From IDS-8 sp040902105 (GTDB lineage: Bacteria; Pseudomonadota; Gammaproteobacteria; Steroidobacterales; Woeseiaceae), in NCBI GenBank assembly GCA_040902105.1, contig JBBDXW010000039.1, positions 1 to 64,000 on the forward strand: a DNA stretch of 64,000 nt, in the 5' to 3' direction. The position numbers and the translations under genes were made by a program. The notes beneath the pieces were generated by a model. It was not told the origin of the DNA and searched no databases. It saw nothing but the letters and a program-made list of their open reading frames with translations. Within the stretch, counting starts at the first letter, position 1, and each line of letters opens with the position of its first letter. This document shows, one piece after another, positions 17,527 through 26,144 of the stretch.

Positions 17527-17672
17527 GCGGGGGGATTTCCGCGCCACTCGGGCGGCTTGAGCATGCCGGCGATTTGTAATTTTTTCCGGCGGCGCGTCGA
17601 TTTTGCCTGCACCTGCCAGGCCGATGGGAGGTCGGCTGCTTCGATCGCGGGCGAATGCCTTCATTGATCGCG

Positions 17673-17688
17673 TGGCACACATTTTGCA
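17673..17688 (+). promoter_or_regulatory. Sigma-54 promoter match before otsA
   Basis: TGGCACACATTTTGCA is a complete match to TGGCAC-N5-TTGCA. The expected start is near 17699, about 40 bases before the OtsA ATG. It is divergent from the ligD site 150 bases away. Confidence 0.77.
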
Positions 17689-17738
17689 GCCTTATCGGCA
17701 GCACAATCCGGCAGCCCGCCGGCCCGAGCACCGAGATC

Positions 17739-19373
17739 ATGAACAGACCGGACGTTTCGTTACAGAGCGACATGGAAATTCCGCGGTTACTGCTGGCGAG
17801 CAATCGCGAACCATTTCGGGTCATCCGGGAGGCGAATGGAGACGTTCGGAGTTGTGAGCGTTCGATGGGAGGACTTACATCGGCACTTTGCCCGGTCATG
17901 GAGCGCTGCGACGGGGTCTGGGTTTCGTGGAATCCGGATGCTCTTGCGAGCGACGACCTTGCCGGCGACGGCAACAATCCGCTGCTGGAGCAGGAAGGCG
18001 AGGGCATCCCGTTCCCGGTGATCCAGGTCGGGCTGCGGAGATCCGAGATCAAGGGTTACTACAACGGATTCTGCAATCGGGCGCTCTGGCCGCTGTGCCA
18101 CAGCGTGTTGCGATGCGTGACGCCGCGGCTCGACTATTGGCAGGACTTTCGCACCGTCAATGAGCGGTTTGCGGACGCGATCGCGAGTCAATCGAAGCGG
18201 ACAGACGTCATCTGGATTCACGACTACCACCTGATGCTGGTCCCGGCCGCACTGCGTCGCCGGATCGATCCACACCATCGCATCGGCTACTTCCATCACG
18301 TGCCGTTTCCGAACGTGCGCGTGCTGAAGGCCTTCCCCTGGCACCGGCAGTTGATCAAGGGTCTTCTCGGTGCCGATTCCCTCGGTTTTCATACGCCGGA
18401 GTATGCAAGCAACTTCATCGAGTGCTGCAATGAACTGCTGGGCTGCGACACACGCTCGGAACCAGGCACGATCTTCCATGGCAAGCACCAGACCGTTGTG
18501 AGGGTTCGCCCGATCGGCGTCGATGCGAAAAGCTTCGCGGCCCTTGCCGGCGAGCGCGATGCACAGAACGGTGCCGTCGAGATTCGCCGAAAGATACCGT
18601 GCGAGCGGCTCGTGCTGAGTGTCGACCGGCTCGATTATACGAAAGGGCTGATCGAGCGCGTTGAGGCCATTCGCTCGCTGTTTGCGCGCCTGCCGCAATG
18701 CCGCGGCGTGGTTACGTTCATGCAAGTCGCGGTGCCGACGCGAACGGAAGTGCCGGAATACCAGCAGTATCGATTGCGGCTGGAAGCGGCGATTACCGCA
18801 CTCAACGCGGAATTCGGACACGGCGACTGGAAGCCGCTTATCTACCGGACTGAACCTATGTCCCGACGCGAGCTGGTCGCGCACTATCTGGCTGCCGACA
18901 TTGTTTGCGTCACACCGACGGCGGATGGCATGAACCTGGTCGCATCCGAATATTGTGCGTCGCGAACGGAGGGTGACGGCGTGCTCATACTGTCCAGTCA
19001 GGCCGGAGCCTCGGCTATGCTGGGAGAATTCGCCGTCAGCGTCGACATCAGAAAGCAGGAATCGCTGGTCACGGGCATTCTTCAGGCGCTGACCATGTCG
19101 GAAGCCGAGCGCGACTACCGGATGGGTCGCTTGCGCAAGATCGTCATGCGAAATACCACGGATGTGTGGCTGCGAAACTGCCTCAATGACATCGTACAGC
19201 CCGACCCGCTGGACGCCGAACAACTGGCGGTACTCGCGGAGTGCACTCAGCTACGCCGGTCCGGAAACGGCCGGGCGCACGGCGGAAAGAGCAGGCATGC
19301 CGGCCAATCGCGTTCATCGGCATCCGGCGCCAAGCAGGCGCCCGCCGGTAACGCCAATCCCCCCGTACACTGA
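17739..19373 (+). CDS. otsA: Trehalose-6-phosphate synthase
   Basis: A 544-residue GT20 enzyme that joins UDP-glucose and glucose-6-phosphate to make trehalose-6-phosphate, for osmotic and desiccation protection. The GT20 motifs occur in order: LLASNREPF, MGGLTSAL, YYNGFCNRALWPLCH, the substrate-binding WIHDYHLMLVP, IGYFHHVPFP, LSVDRLDYTKGL and the donor-binding ADGMNLVASEY. The C-terminal 50 residues are a basic, low-complexity tail. The phosphatase OtsB is not in the window. The ATG at 17739 precedes the conserved start of the fold; 17772 is an alternative. A very strong sigma-54-type promoter lies upstream. Confidence 0.92.
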   Translation: MNRPDVSLQSDMEIPRLLLASNREPFRVIREANGDVRSCERSMGGLTSALCPVMERCDGVWVSWNPDALASDDLAGDGNNPLLEQEGEGIPFPVIQVGLRRSEIKGYYNGFCNRALWPLCHSVLRCVTPRLDYWQDFRTVNERFADAIASQSKRTDVIWIHDYHLMLVPAALRRRIDPHHRIGYFHHVPFPNVRVLKAFPWHRQLIKGLLGADSLGFHTPEYASNFIECCNELLGCDTRSEPGTIFHGKHQTVVRVRPIGVDAKSFAALAGERDAQNGAVEIRRKIPCERLVLSVDRLDYTKGLIERVEAIRSLFARLPQCRGVVTFMQVAVPTRTEVPEYQQYRLRLEAAITALNAEFGHGDWKPLIYRTEPMSRRELVAHYLAADIVCVTPTADGMNLVASEYCASRTEGDGVLILSSQAGASAMLGEFAVSVDIRKQESLVTGILQALTMSEAERDYRMGRLRKIVMRNTTDVWLRNCLNDIVQPDPLDAEQLAVLAECTQLRRSGNGRAHGGKSRHAGQSRSSASGAKQAPAGNANPPVH

Positions 19374-19425
19374 GCGGTAAGTCCCCAGCCTCCCACAGAC
19401 GGGCGTCGGCTGGTCATTGGCTTTG

Positions 19426-20265
19426 TTACTGGTCCCGTCTAAAGGCTTTTGGCCCGCCCGGTCCCGTACCGCCAACCCCAACCACGGTCGTCATCGACGG
19501 CGCATCGCTCGCCGGAAAACTGTCGCGCGATGCTTCATCCGCGCACGCGTCCTGCCACTCCCAGTCGGCGGTCGCTATCCGGTTCTCGACGTCGTGGACT
19601 CCGGCTATGTACCACGCGTTGTTCTCCGCCATTCGTTTCTGCTCCTCCCCCGGGAGCACGCCGGTGAGCGTTACCACACGGTCATGCGTATGGATTCCGA
19701 GATGTCCGGCGTCGATCCAGGGATCTTTTTCCAGCACCAGCCGGAGCGCATCCGTGATCTCGCCGTCGTTGTCCTGCTCGGCGGGCGATACATACAGGCG
19801 ATTGTCCACGTCAACGCAGCCCGGCACCCACCACGCAAGTGCTTCCGCGACGCGGCGGTGGCTCAGACTTTCTACGGTGCCGGACAAGCGAACAGCGCCA
19901 TCCGTGACCGTCACGCAGACAATTCGCCCGGACACGGAGTCGTGATTGGCAATTTCGCCCGGCCGGATGAGGTAGCCCTCGAAAACGGGCTCCTCCGACA
20001 GTATCCGTTCAACGGCGCTGGCAACGTCCGAATCCGTTCGCGGCTCGTCCTGCCTTAGCCGAAGCCTGTCGAGGACGCCCAATCCGCCGGTCGCCTCCAC
20101 GATAAGGCGCGGGATCAGCCGCCTCGCCGCAATGTCGTGCAGGGTGCCGTCCAGAACGATGGTGTCCTCCTCGACGTTAATCTGCAGATCGTTCGACTGC
20201 GAGCGCAGATGCGGGTGACGTTCGAGGGCGGCGTGAATGGTTCGCAGCAGGTCCTTCTCAGGCAT
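19426..20265 (-). CDS. Triple BON-domain protein (OsmY-like)
   Basis: A 279-residue protein with three BON domains, at about 3-70, 85-160 and 168-230. Each shows the pattern of an amphipathic helix, a VTLTGVL/VRLSGTV-type strand pair and a VxDVENRI ending. BON domains bind membranes or phospholipids, and OsmY-type members protect the envelope in osmotic stress. Unlike OsmY there is no signal peptide, so it is probably cytoplasmic. The ATG at 20265 has GAGG 7 bases upstream. It converges with otsA and has a consensus sigma-54 site 48 bases upstream, so the two probably respond together. Confidence 0.85.
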   Translation of the reverse strand: MPEKDLLRTIHAALERHPHLRSQSNDLQINVEEDTIVLDGTLHDIAARRLIPRLIVEATGGLGVLDRLRLRQDEPRTDSDVASAVERILSEEPVFEGYLIRPGEIANHDSVSGRIVCVTVTDGAVRLSGTVESLSHRRVAEALAWWVPGCVDVDNRLYVSPAEQDNDGEITDALRLVLEKDPWIDAGHLGIHTHDRVVTLTGVLPGEEQKRMAENNAWYIAGVHDVENRIATADWEWQDACADEASRDSFPASDAPSMTTVVGVGGTGPGGPKAFRRDQ

Positions 20266-20312
20266 GATCAAACCTCATGTACGGCGTTTCGCGGCGATGG
20301 TCCGGTTTGTAC

Positions 20313-20328
20313 TGCAAATCCTGTGCCA
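20313..20328 (-). promoter_or_regulatory. Sigma-54 promoter match before BON gene
   Basis: The minus strand reads TGGCACAGGATTTGCA, a full consensus match. The -24 half and first spacer bases are identical to the pfpI site (TGGCACAGGA). The leader would be about 35 bases. Confidence 0.77.
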
Positions 20329-20341
20329 CCGGCGGTCTGAA

Positions 20342-21601
20342 TCAGCCGCCCGCCATCAGGCGCAGGATCTGCCCGACGCCGTAGGCGAACACCGTGCCCG
20401 TGGCGTAACCCACCGTACCCAGGAGCACGCCGACCGGCGCGAGCGTCGGATGGAATGCGGCAGCCACAACGGGAGCGGATGCGGCGGCCCCGATGTTGCC
20501 CTGGGAGCCGACCGCAAAATAGAACAGCGGTGCGCGCACGAACCTGGCGGCAGCCCACAGCACCAGGATGTGCGTCAGCATCCAGATTACGCCGATGGCG
20601 AGCAGTTCCGGCCGGTCGGCGAGCTTCAGGAAGTCCATCTGCATGCCGATGCAGGCGATCAGGAAATACAGGAACACGGAGCCGAGTTTCGAGGCGCCCG
20701 CATTCTCCAGGCGGCGCACGCCGGTGAAACTCAGCAGCAGTCCGGCGGCCGTCGACAGCACTACAATCCACACGAAGGGTGCGTCCAGGCTGAACTGGCC
20801 GGCCGACGCCATGTTGGCCTTGAACCACGATGCCGTCGGGTTGGCGATGGCATGCGCCAGCCCGACGATGCCGAACGCTACGGCGACGATGACCATCAGG
20901 TCGGTCAGCGCCGGAATGCGGGCATTCTGCGCTTCGTATTCGGCAATACGCCGTTGCATCTCGTCCAGGGCACGGGTGTCTGCGCCGGAGCGCCGGTCGA
21001 TCTGGGCGGCCCGGTTCGCGAGGAACAGCAACGTTCCCATCCACAAGCTGGCGACCGCAACGTCAACTACGGCGAACTGGCCGAACAGCGTGGCGTCCAC
21101 TTCGTAGATCTCCCGGATCGCCACCATGTTGGCGCCGCCGCCGATCCAGCTGCCCGATAGCGCCGCCATGCCTTTCCAGGTCTCGCCGGCTACCGCGGCC
21201 GGATAAAACCATTCTGCGGTCTGGAACGACACGATGGCGCCGAGCACGACGCCCAGGGTGCCTGCGCAGAAAACAAACAGGAGTTTCGGCCCGAGCTTCA
21301 GGATTCCCTTGAGGTCGATCGACAAGGTCAGCAGCACGAGCGCCGCCGGCAACAGCACACGGCTCGCGATCGGGTTGTACAGGCTGTTGTTCTGGCCGTC
21401 GATCAGTCCAACCGTGTTGTAGATGGCGGGTACGAAATAACACAGCAGCAATGCCGGCACCCAGGCGAAGAATTTTTTCCAGAAAGGGGTCGGTCCGCTC
21501 GCGAGCCAGAAAATCAGGCCCAGCGTGCCGGCAATCAGGCCGAACAGGACGACATCGTTGGTGATCAGTGCGGTAGGCGCTGCAATCGATTCGGTCGCCA
21601 T
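20342..21601 (-). CDS. DUF819 family membrane protein
   Basis: A 419-residue inner-membrane protein with about eleven hydrophobic segments, belonging to DUF819 (YjcL-like). The two inverted halves carry the family signatures GSWIGGGANMVAIRE (near 150) and SQGNIGAAASAPVVAAAF (near 370), each with the glycine-rich broken helix typical of transporters. The substrate is unknown. It is complete and of normal length. It lies just beyond the BON gene promoter on the same strand but has its own start region; no sigma-54 site was seen before it. Confidence 0.85.
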   Translation of the reverse strand: MATESIAAPTALITNDVVLFGLIAGTLGLIFWLASGPTPFWKKFFAWVPALLLCYFVPAIYNTVGLIDGQNNSLYNPIASRVLLPAALVLLTLSIDLKGILKLGPKLLFVFCAGTLGVVLGAIVSFQTAEWFYPAAVAGETWKGMAALSGSWIGGGANMVAIREIYEVDATLFGQFAVVDVAVASLWMGTLLFLANRAAQIDRRSGADTRALDEMQRRIAEYEAQNARIPALTDLMVIVAVAFGIVGLAHAIANPTASWFKANMASAGQFSLDAPFVWIVVLSTAAGLLLSFTGVRRLENAGASKLGSVFLYFLIACIGMQMDFLKLADRPELLAIGVIWMLTHILVLWAAARFVRAPLFYFAVGSQGNIGAAASAPVVAAAFHPTLAPVGVLLGTVGYATGTVFAYGVGQILRLMAGG

Positions 21602-21821
21602 CGGCGTTTAATTCCTGGTTGCGGAAGACCGGCAGCGAAAGCGGCCGAAGGTCATTTTTGTAGGGGTGTTGTCGGTTGCGCCGATTCGGCAGGCTACCTT
21701 AAACGAAAGGCAAGCGTCGAGAAGGCGCTTGAACTCGCAGCGATATGGGTGCGCCGCTTGCGCGCCTTCGGGCGGAACCCGCGTCGCGGTCGTCGGGGCG
21801 TGTCGCGAGCGTTTGGCTATA
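21602..21821. other. Intergenic DNA upstream of hipBA operators
   Basis: 220 bases between the leftward DUF819 gene and the first hipBA operator. No reading frame or motif stands out. From about 21810 to 21960 base composition turns abruptly AT-rich compared with flanking DNA. Confidence 0.5.
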
Positions 21822-21962
21822 TATCGCTATAATCGACGAATTATGATAAAAAATAACTATAATTCGTCTACAAAGACGAGTTATGTGAGAACTTGATTTT
21901 TCGTCAAAAAAGGCGAATTATATGGCATTTCTCCGATAAACTCGTCATAAAGGACGACTTAT
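21822..21962 (+). promoter_or_regulatory. Four tandem hipBA operators
   Basis: Four 23-base imperfect palindromes occur at 21822-21844, 21862-21884, 21899-21921 and 21940-21962. The consensus is TCGTC-N6-GACGARTTAT (the first site has a weaker left half). Start-to-start spacings are 40, 37 and 41 bases. The last site includes the first two bases of the hipB ATG. Four spaced palindromes before hipBA are known in E. coli (with a different sequence), so these are very probably HipB binding sites for autoregulation. Confidence 0.85.
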
Positions 21963-22311
21963 GAAGATCAAAAACGAACTTGGCGACGAGGCCGTGCTCG
22001 CGGAACTGGCCGCGCGGATGGCCCATCGGCGCATCGAGGCCGGGCTGACCCAGGCAGATCTCGCCCGCGAGTCCGGCGTTTCCAAGCGCACCGTGGAACG
22101 CCTGGAAGCCGGCGCGTCCGTGCAGCTGACCAGTTTTATCCGGTTGCTGCGCACGTTGTCCCTGCTGGACCCGCTCGAGGCCCTCCTGCCGGCGGCTGCG
22201 CCGGGTCCCATGGAACTGCTGCAGCGCGGCAAGATTCGCCGGCGGGTGAGACCGGAGTCTGCCGACCGCGGTTCCGCCGGCAAGCCGTGGCGCTGGATGG
22301 AGGACCGGTGA
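21961..22311 (+). CDS. hipB: HipB-type antitoxin, XRE-family regulator
   Basis: A 116-residue DNA-binding antitoxin. The helix-turn-helix lies at about 28-60 (LTQADLARESGVSKRTVERL). The C-terminal 40 residues are basic and proline-rich. As in other hipBA pairs it should bind the operators immediately upstream and hold the HipA kinase inactive. Its stop overlaps the hipA start (GTGA). The start codon is part of the fourth operator repeat, so repressor binding there would also block transcription through the start. Confidence 0.9.
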   Translation: MKIKNELGDEAVLAELAARMAHRRIEAGLTQADLARESGVSKRTVERLEAGASVQLTSFIRLLRTLSLLDPLEALLPAAAPGPMELLQRGKIRRRVRPESADRGSAGKPWRWMEDR

Positions 22312-23609
22312 CACTGGCCGAAGTCCGGCTTTGGGGGCGCACCATCGGTGCGGCGTCCCTGGATGACGGCGAGGTGTATGCCACCTTCCAGTACGACCCC
22401 GGGTTTGCAAAAAGCGGCATCGAGGTTTCACCCTTGAAGATGCCCCTGGCGAAGTCACCCTACCGGTTTCCCGATCTTTCGCCGGTTTCGTTTTACGGCC
22501 TGCCCGGATTGCTCGCCGAATCGTTGCCCGACAAATTCGGCAACGCGCTCATCGACGCCTGGCTCGCGACGCAGAACCGGACTCCTGAAAGCCTCAATGC
22601 CATCGAACGGCTATGCTACGTCGGCACTCGCGGCATAGGCGCACTGGAGTTCCGGCCCACGTTGGGGCCCGCTGCGCGAACTTCAAAAAAAATTCGCGTG
22701 GATGCGCTGGTCGACCTCGCGTCCGAAATTCTTACGCAGCGAAACAGCTTTCATGCGACGTTCGCCACCGACGACGAAAGGAAAGGAGCCTTGGGAGATA
22801 TCCTGCGCGTCGGCACGTCCGCGGGCGGTGCGCGCGCCAAGGCGATCGTCGCCTGGAACCGCGAGACCGATGAAGTCCGCTCGGGCCAGATCGAGGCGGG
22901 CAAGGGCTTCGAATACTGGTTGCTGAAATTCGACGGAGTGTCCGGAAACAAGGACCGGGAGCTCGAAGATCCGCGAGGCTATGGCCGGATCGAATTCGCG
23001 TATTCGCGCATGGCGCGCGCGGCCGGCATCGCGATGAGCGACTGCCATCTCATGGAAGAAAACGACCGCTGTCACTTCATGACCAGACGATTCGACCGGC
23101 ACGATGACGGCAGCAAGCGGCATATGCAATCGCTCGCCGGCCTCGCACATTTCGATTTCAACATGGCCGGTGCCTGTTCCTACGAGCAGGCGTTCGCCGT
23201 AATCCGGCAGCTCGATCTCTCCATGGACGAAATCGAGCAGCAATACCGGCGCATGGTTTTCAACATCGTCGCCCGCAACCAGGACGATCATGTCAAGAAC
23301 ATTGCGTTCCTGATGGACAAATCCGGGCAATGGGCATTGTCGCCGGCGTTCGATGTCACCTACAGCTACAACCCATCCGGCATCTGGACGTCGAAACACC
23401 AGATGACCGTGAACGGCAAACGCGACAACTTCGACCGTGATGACCTGCGAAGCGCAGCGCGCACAGCCATCATGAAACGCGGGCGTGCGGATACCATCAT
23501 TGACGAAGTCATTGCCGCCGTCGCAGGCTGGCGCGATTACGCGCACGAAGCCGGGGTACCGACATCCTGGGCCGAGCAGATTCAGGCGAATCTGCGGCTG
23601 GAATTATGA
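22308..23609 (+). CDS. hipA: HipA-type serine/threonine kinase toxin
   Basis: A 433-residue HipA-family kinase. It has the N-terminal subdomain (SPLKMPL, LPGLLAESLPDKFGNAL), the phosphate-binding loop with the autophosphorylated serine (RVGTSAGGARAKA near 165-178), the catalytic NQDDHVKN motif and the metal-binding FDVTYSYN. E. coli HipA phosphorylates glutamyl-tRNA synthetase and causes dormancy; this protein belongs to the broad HipA branch with the separate XRE partner, and its target is unknown. It begins with GTG overlapping the hipB stop by four bases, after GGAGG. All catalytic residues appear intact. Confidence 0.92.
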   Translation: MTLAEVRLWGRTIGAASLDDGEVYATFQYDPGFAKSGIEVSPLKMPLAKSPYRFPDLSPVSFYGLPGLLAESLPDKFGNALIDAWLATQNRTPESLNAIERLCYVGTRGIGALEFRPTLGPAARTSKKIRVDALVDLASEILTQRNSFHATFATDDERKGALGDILRVGTSAGGARAKAIVAWNRETDEVRSGQIEAGKGFEYWLLKFDGVSGNKDRELEDPRGYGRIEFAYSRMARAAGIAMSDCHLMEENDRCHFMTRRFDRHDDGSKRHMQSLAGLAHFDFNMAGACSYEQAFAVIRQLDLSMDEIEQQYRRMVFNIVARNQDDHVKNIAFLMDKSGQWALSPAFDVTYSYNPSGIWTSKHQMTVNGKRDNFDRDDLRSAARTAIMKRGRADTIIDEVIAAVAGWRDYAHEAGVPTSWAEQIQANLRLEL

Positions 23610-23750
23610 CCCCTCCGCGGAAGGGTGATTGTGCAGGCATTCGCCCGACGCATCGAGCAGGGTGACCCCCGAAGATTAAACCTCGCTTGACAGCCGCGGC
23701 CAATCCGCTCAGGTTGCCGCTACCACAGGCCGGATCTGCAGGAGAGGTGC

Positions 23751-24911
23751 TTGGCGTCGACCCTGTTCGAGGTAGCGATGCTGCCCGAGGACTGGCGATC
23801 CGGCAGTTTTGTCGGGCGCATCGAGTCCGAGGCGGGGCCGAGTCCCGTCCTCATACGGGGCGGCATGGTCACCGACATGGCGGCCGTTTTTCCGACCGTG
23901 TCCGCCCTGCTCGAGCGGGATGACCTGACCGGCGCCGGCGGCGCTTTGCTGGGACCGTTCGAAGGCCTGGATCTTTGCGCCGCCGGCGAGACGGCCGGCA
24001 TGGCCTTGCTGGCCCCGGTCGATCTCCAGTGCATCAAGGCGGCCGGCGTCACCTTCGCGGTTTCGGCGATCGAGCGCGTGATCGAAGAGCAGGCCCGCGG
24101 CGATCCAAAGGCATCGGCCGCAGTGCGAGGAAAACTCGAGGCACTGGTCGGCGGCAGCATACGTTCGGTGGTGCCGGGCGCGCCCGAGGCCGCCGTACTC
24201 AAATCGGCGTTGATCGGGGAAGGACTCTGGTCGCCGTATCTCGAAGTCGCGATCGGTCCGGACGCGGAGATCTTTACCAAGACCCCGGTGCTGTCCTCGG
24301 TGGGCTGGGGCGCCGAGATTGGCGTGCGCTCCGATTCCAGCTGGAACAACCCCGAGCCGGAGATCGTGCTGATCGTCAATTCGGTCGGGCAAGCGGTCGG
24401 CGCGACGCTCGGTAACGACGTGAATCTGCGCGATTTCGAGGGACGCAGCGCGCTGTTGCTCGGTAAGGCCAAGGACAACAATGCGTCTTGCGCGCTGGGT
24501 CCGTTCATCCGGCTTTTTGACCGGGACTTCGACATGGACGATGTGCGGGAGGCGACCGTCGACCTGTTGATCGAGGGGCAGGACGGCTATCGTCTTTCCG
24601 GCTCGTCCTCAATGCGCGACATCAGCCGCGACCCTCGGGAACTGGTCGCGCAAGCGCAGAACGAGCATCAATACCCGGACGGATTCGCCCTGTTTCTGGG
24701 CACCATGTTCGCGCCGGTGCAGGACCGCAACGAACCGGGGCACGGCTTTACCCATAAAGCGGGGGATATCGTACGCATCTCGACACCGCGGCTCGGCACC
24801 CTCGTCAACCGCGTTACGACCTCAAAAGCGGCCGCACCCTGGACTTTCGGCATCGGCGCACTGATGGCGAATCTCGCCAGCCGCAACCTGTTGGCCGCGC
24901 CGCGACGCTGA
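23751..24911 (+). CDS. Fumarylacetoacetate hydrolase-family dehydratase, XylX-like
   Basis: A 386-residue enzyme of the FAH superfamily. Length, the conserved LLAPVDLQCIKAAGVTFAV block, EIFTKTPVLSS and GNDVNLRDFEGRSALLL strongly resemble Caulobacter XylX, which dehydrates 2-keto-3-deoxy-D-xylonate to 2-oxoglutarate semialdehyde in the Weimberg pathway. The assignment is by remembered resemblance, not a search. The start is TTG at 23751 after GGAGAGG. It converges with a LacI regulator next to an alpha-glucuronidase gene, which fits use of xylan-derived sugars. L-arabonate or another 2-keto-3-deoxy acid is an alternative substrate. Confidence 0.8.
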   Translation: MASTLFEVAMLPEDWRSGSFVGRIESEAGPSPVLIRGGMVTDMAAVFPTVSALLERDDLTGAGGALLGPFEGLDLCAAGETAGMALLAPVDLQCIKAAGVTFAVSAIERVIEEQARGDPKASAAVRGKLEALVGGSIRSVVPGAPEAAVLKSALIGEGLWSPYLEVAIGPDAEIFTKTPVLSSVGWGAEIGVRSDSSWNNPEPEIVLIVNSVGQAVGATLGNDVNLRDFEGRSALLLGKAKDNNASCALGPFIRLFDRDFDMDDVREATVDLLIEGQDGYRLSGSSSMRDISRDPRELVAQAQNEHQYPDGFALFLGTMFAPVQDRNEPGHGFTHKAGDIVRISTPRLGTLVNRVTTSKAAAPWTFGIGALMANLASRNLLAAPRR

Positions 24912-24960
24912 AGGCGGAGGTGCGGGCGCTTACCGTTGCCCCTGTCTCAGTCCGGCAAGG

Positions 24961-26082
24961 TCACAGTTCAGGAGGCATTGCGAGGTCGCGGGCGTGCATG
25001 GGCGGCGGGCGTCGCCGCGGCGCAGCGTCGGACTGTCTCCTTATAAGAGTGAAATCCAGCAGCGTATGCGGATGCCGTGCCTCGTTATTATCGCGGCGAT
25101 GCCGGATCTCCTCGATCAGCAACCTGACCGCTGCACGCGACATGTCGGTGATCGGCTGATGAATGGTGGTCAATTCCGGCCAGATGGTCGTGGCAAGTGC
25201 GGTGTCGTCGAACCCGCAGACGGTCAGATCGGCGGGAACGTCGAGATGGTGACGGTGCGCGACCGCCACCGCCGCCGCGGCCATGTCGTCGTTGCTCGCG
25301 AATATCGCCGACGGCACCTCGTCAAGCCGCAGCAACTGCTCGGCGGCATCGAGCCCCGATCGATAGGTAAAAAGGCCCTGCGTGACCAGCTCCTCCACTT
25401 CTGCGATTCCGGCCTCGGCGAGCCCGGCGCGATAGCCTTCGAGCCGCCGCCCGCTGGCGCTCTGGTTGGGATGGCCGATGATGAAGCCAATCCTCTGATG
25501 GCCGAGCAGGATCAGGTGTCGCGTCATTTCCAGCGCCGCCTTGTAGTCGTCAATGCTGACCGCTGACACCGTGTCCGCAGGCTTGCCGGTCGCGACGGCC
25601 ACGGCCGGCATTTTCGCCCGCGCGAGTACCTCGATAACCGAAGGCGAGTCGCACAGCGGTGGCGGCAGGACAATGCCGTCGATGCCGCTCGCGATAAGCC
25701 GCTCGGCAATCGTGTCCTCGTCCCCGGGCTCGCATTTCTCGACCACGAGTTGTACGTTGCTGCGGCTGCATTGCTCGAGCCCGCCGACCAGGAATTCGCT
25801 GAGATAGGCGGCGCTCGGGTTGCTGTAGAGCAATCCGATCCGGATCACGTTGTCGCTGGCCAGGCTGCTCGCCGCAGGGTTGAGCACATAGTTCAGTTCG
25901 CGAACCGCGGCCTCGACCCGTTCGCGGGTCGCCGACTTCACATTTTTTTTACCGTTGATGACGCGCGAGACCGTCATCGGCGACACGCCCGCACGGCGCG
26001 CGACATCGTGGATGGTCGAGGCGCCGCGCTGACGCCGCCTGGGATTTTCCTGCACGCCGTTCTCCAGCTTATTGGCCGGCAT
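24961..26082 (-). CDS. LacI-family transcriptional regulator (uronate cluster)
   Basis: A 373-residue sugar-responsive repressor. The N-terminal helix-turn-helix is at 24-45 (TIHDVARRAGVSPMTVSRV), followed by the hinge helix LNPAASSLAS and a periplasmic-binding-protein-like effector domain ending near 340. The tail of about 25 residues is basic. It lies 62 bases after the GH67 gene on the same strand, so both may be co-transcribed. It probably controls the GH67/mannonate dehydratase pair through the operator at 28345-28358. The ATG at 26082 was chosen because upstream in-frame codons do not resemble the family. Confidence 0.9.
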   Translation of the reverse strand: MPANKLENGVQENPRRRQRGASTIHDVARRAGVSPMTVSRVINGKKNVKSATRERVEAAVRELNYVLNPAASSLASDNVIRIGLLYSNPSAAYLSEFLVGGLEQCSRSNVQLVVEKCEPGDEDTIAERLIASGIDGIVLPPPLCDSPSVIEVLARAKMPAVAVATGKPADTVSAVSIDDYKAALEMTRHLILLGHQRIGFIIGHPNQSASGRRLEGYRAGLAEAGIAEVEELVTQGLFTYRSGLDAAEQLLRLDEVPSAIFASNDDMAAAAVAVAHRHHLDVPADLTVCGFDDTALATTIWPELTTIHQPITDMSRAAVRLLIEEIRHRRDNNEARHPHTLLDFTLIRRQSDAAPRRRPPPMHARDLAMPPEL

Positions 26083-26144
26083 TATAGTGCCCCGGCCGGC
26101 AACCGCGTATATCCACCAGACCCTCGCGTCCGCACTCGAAGCCC

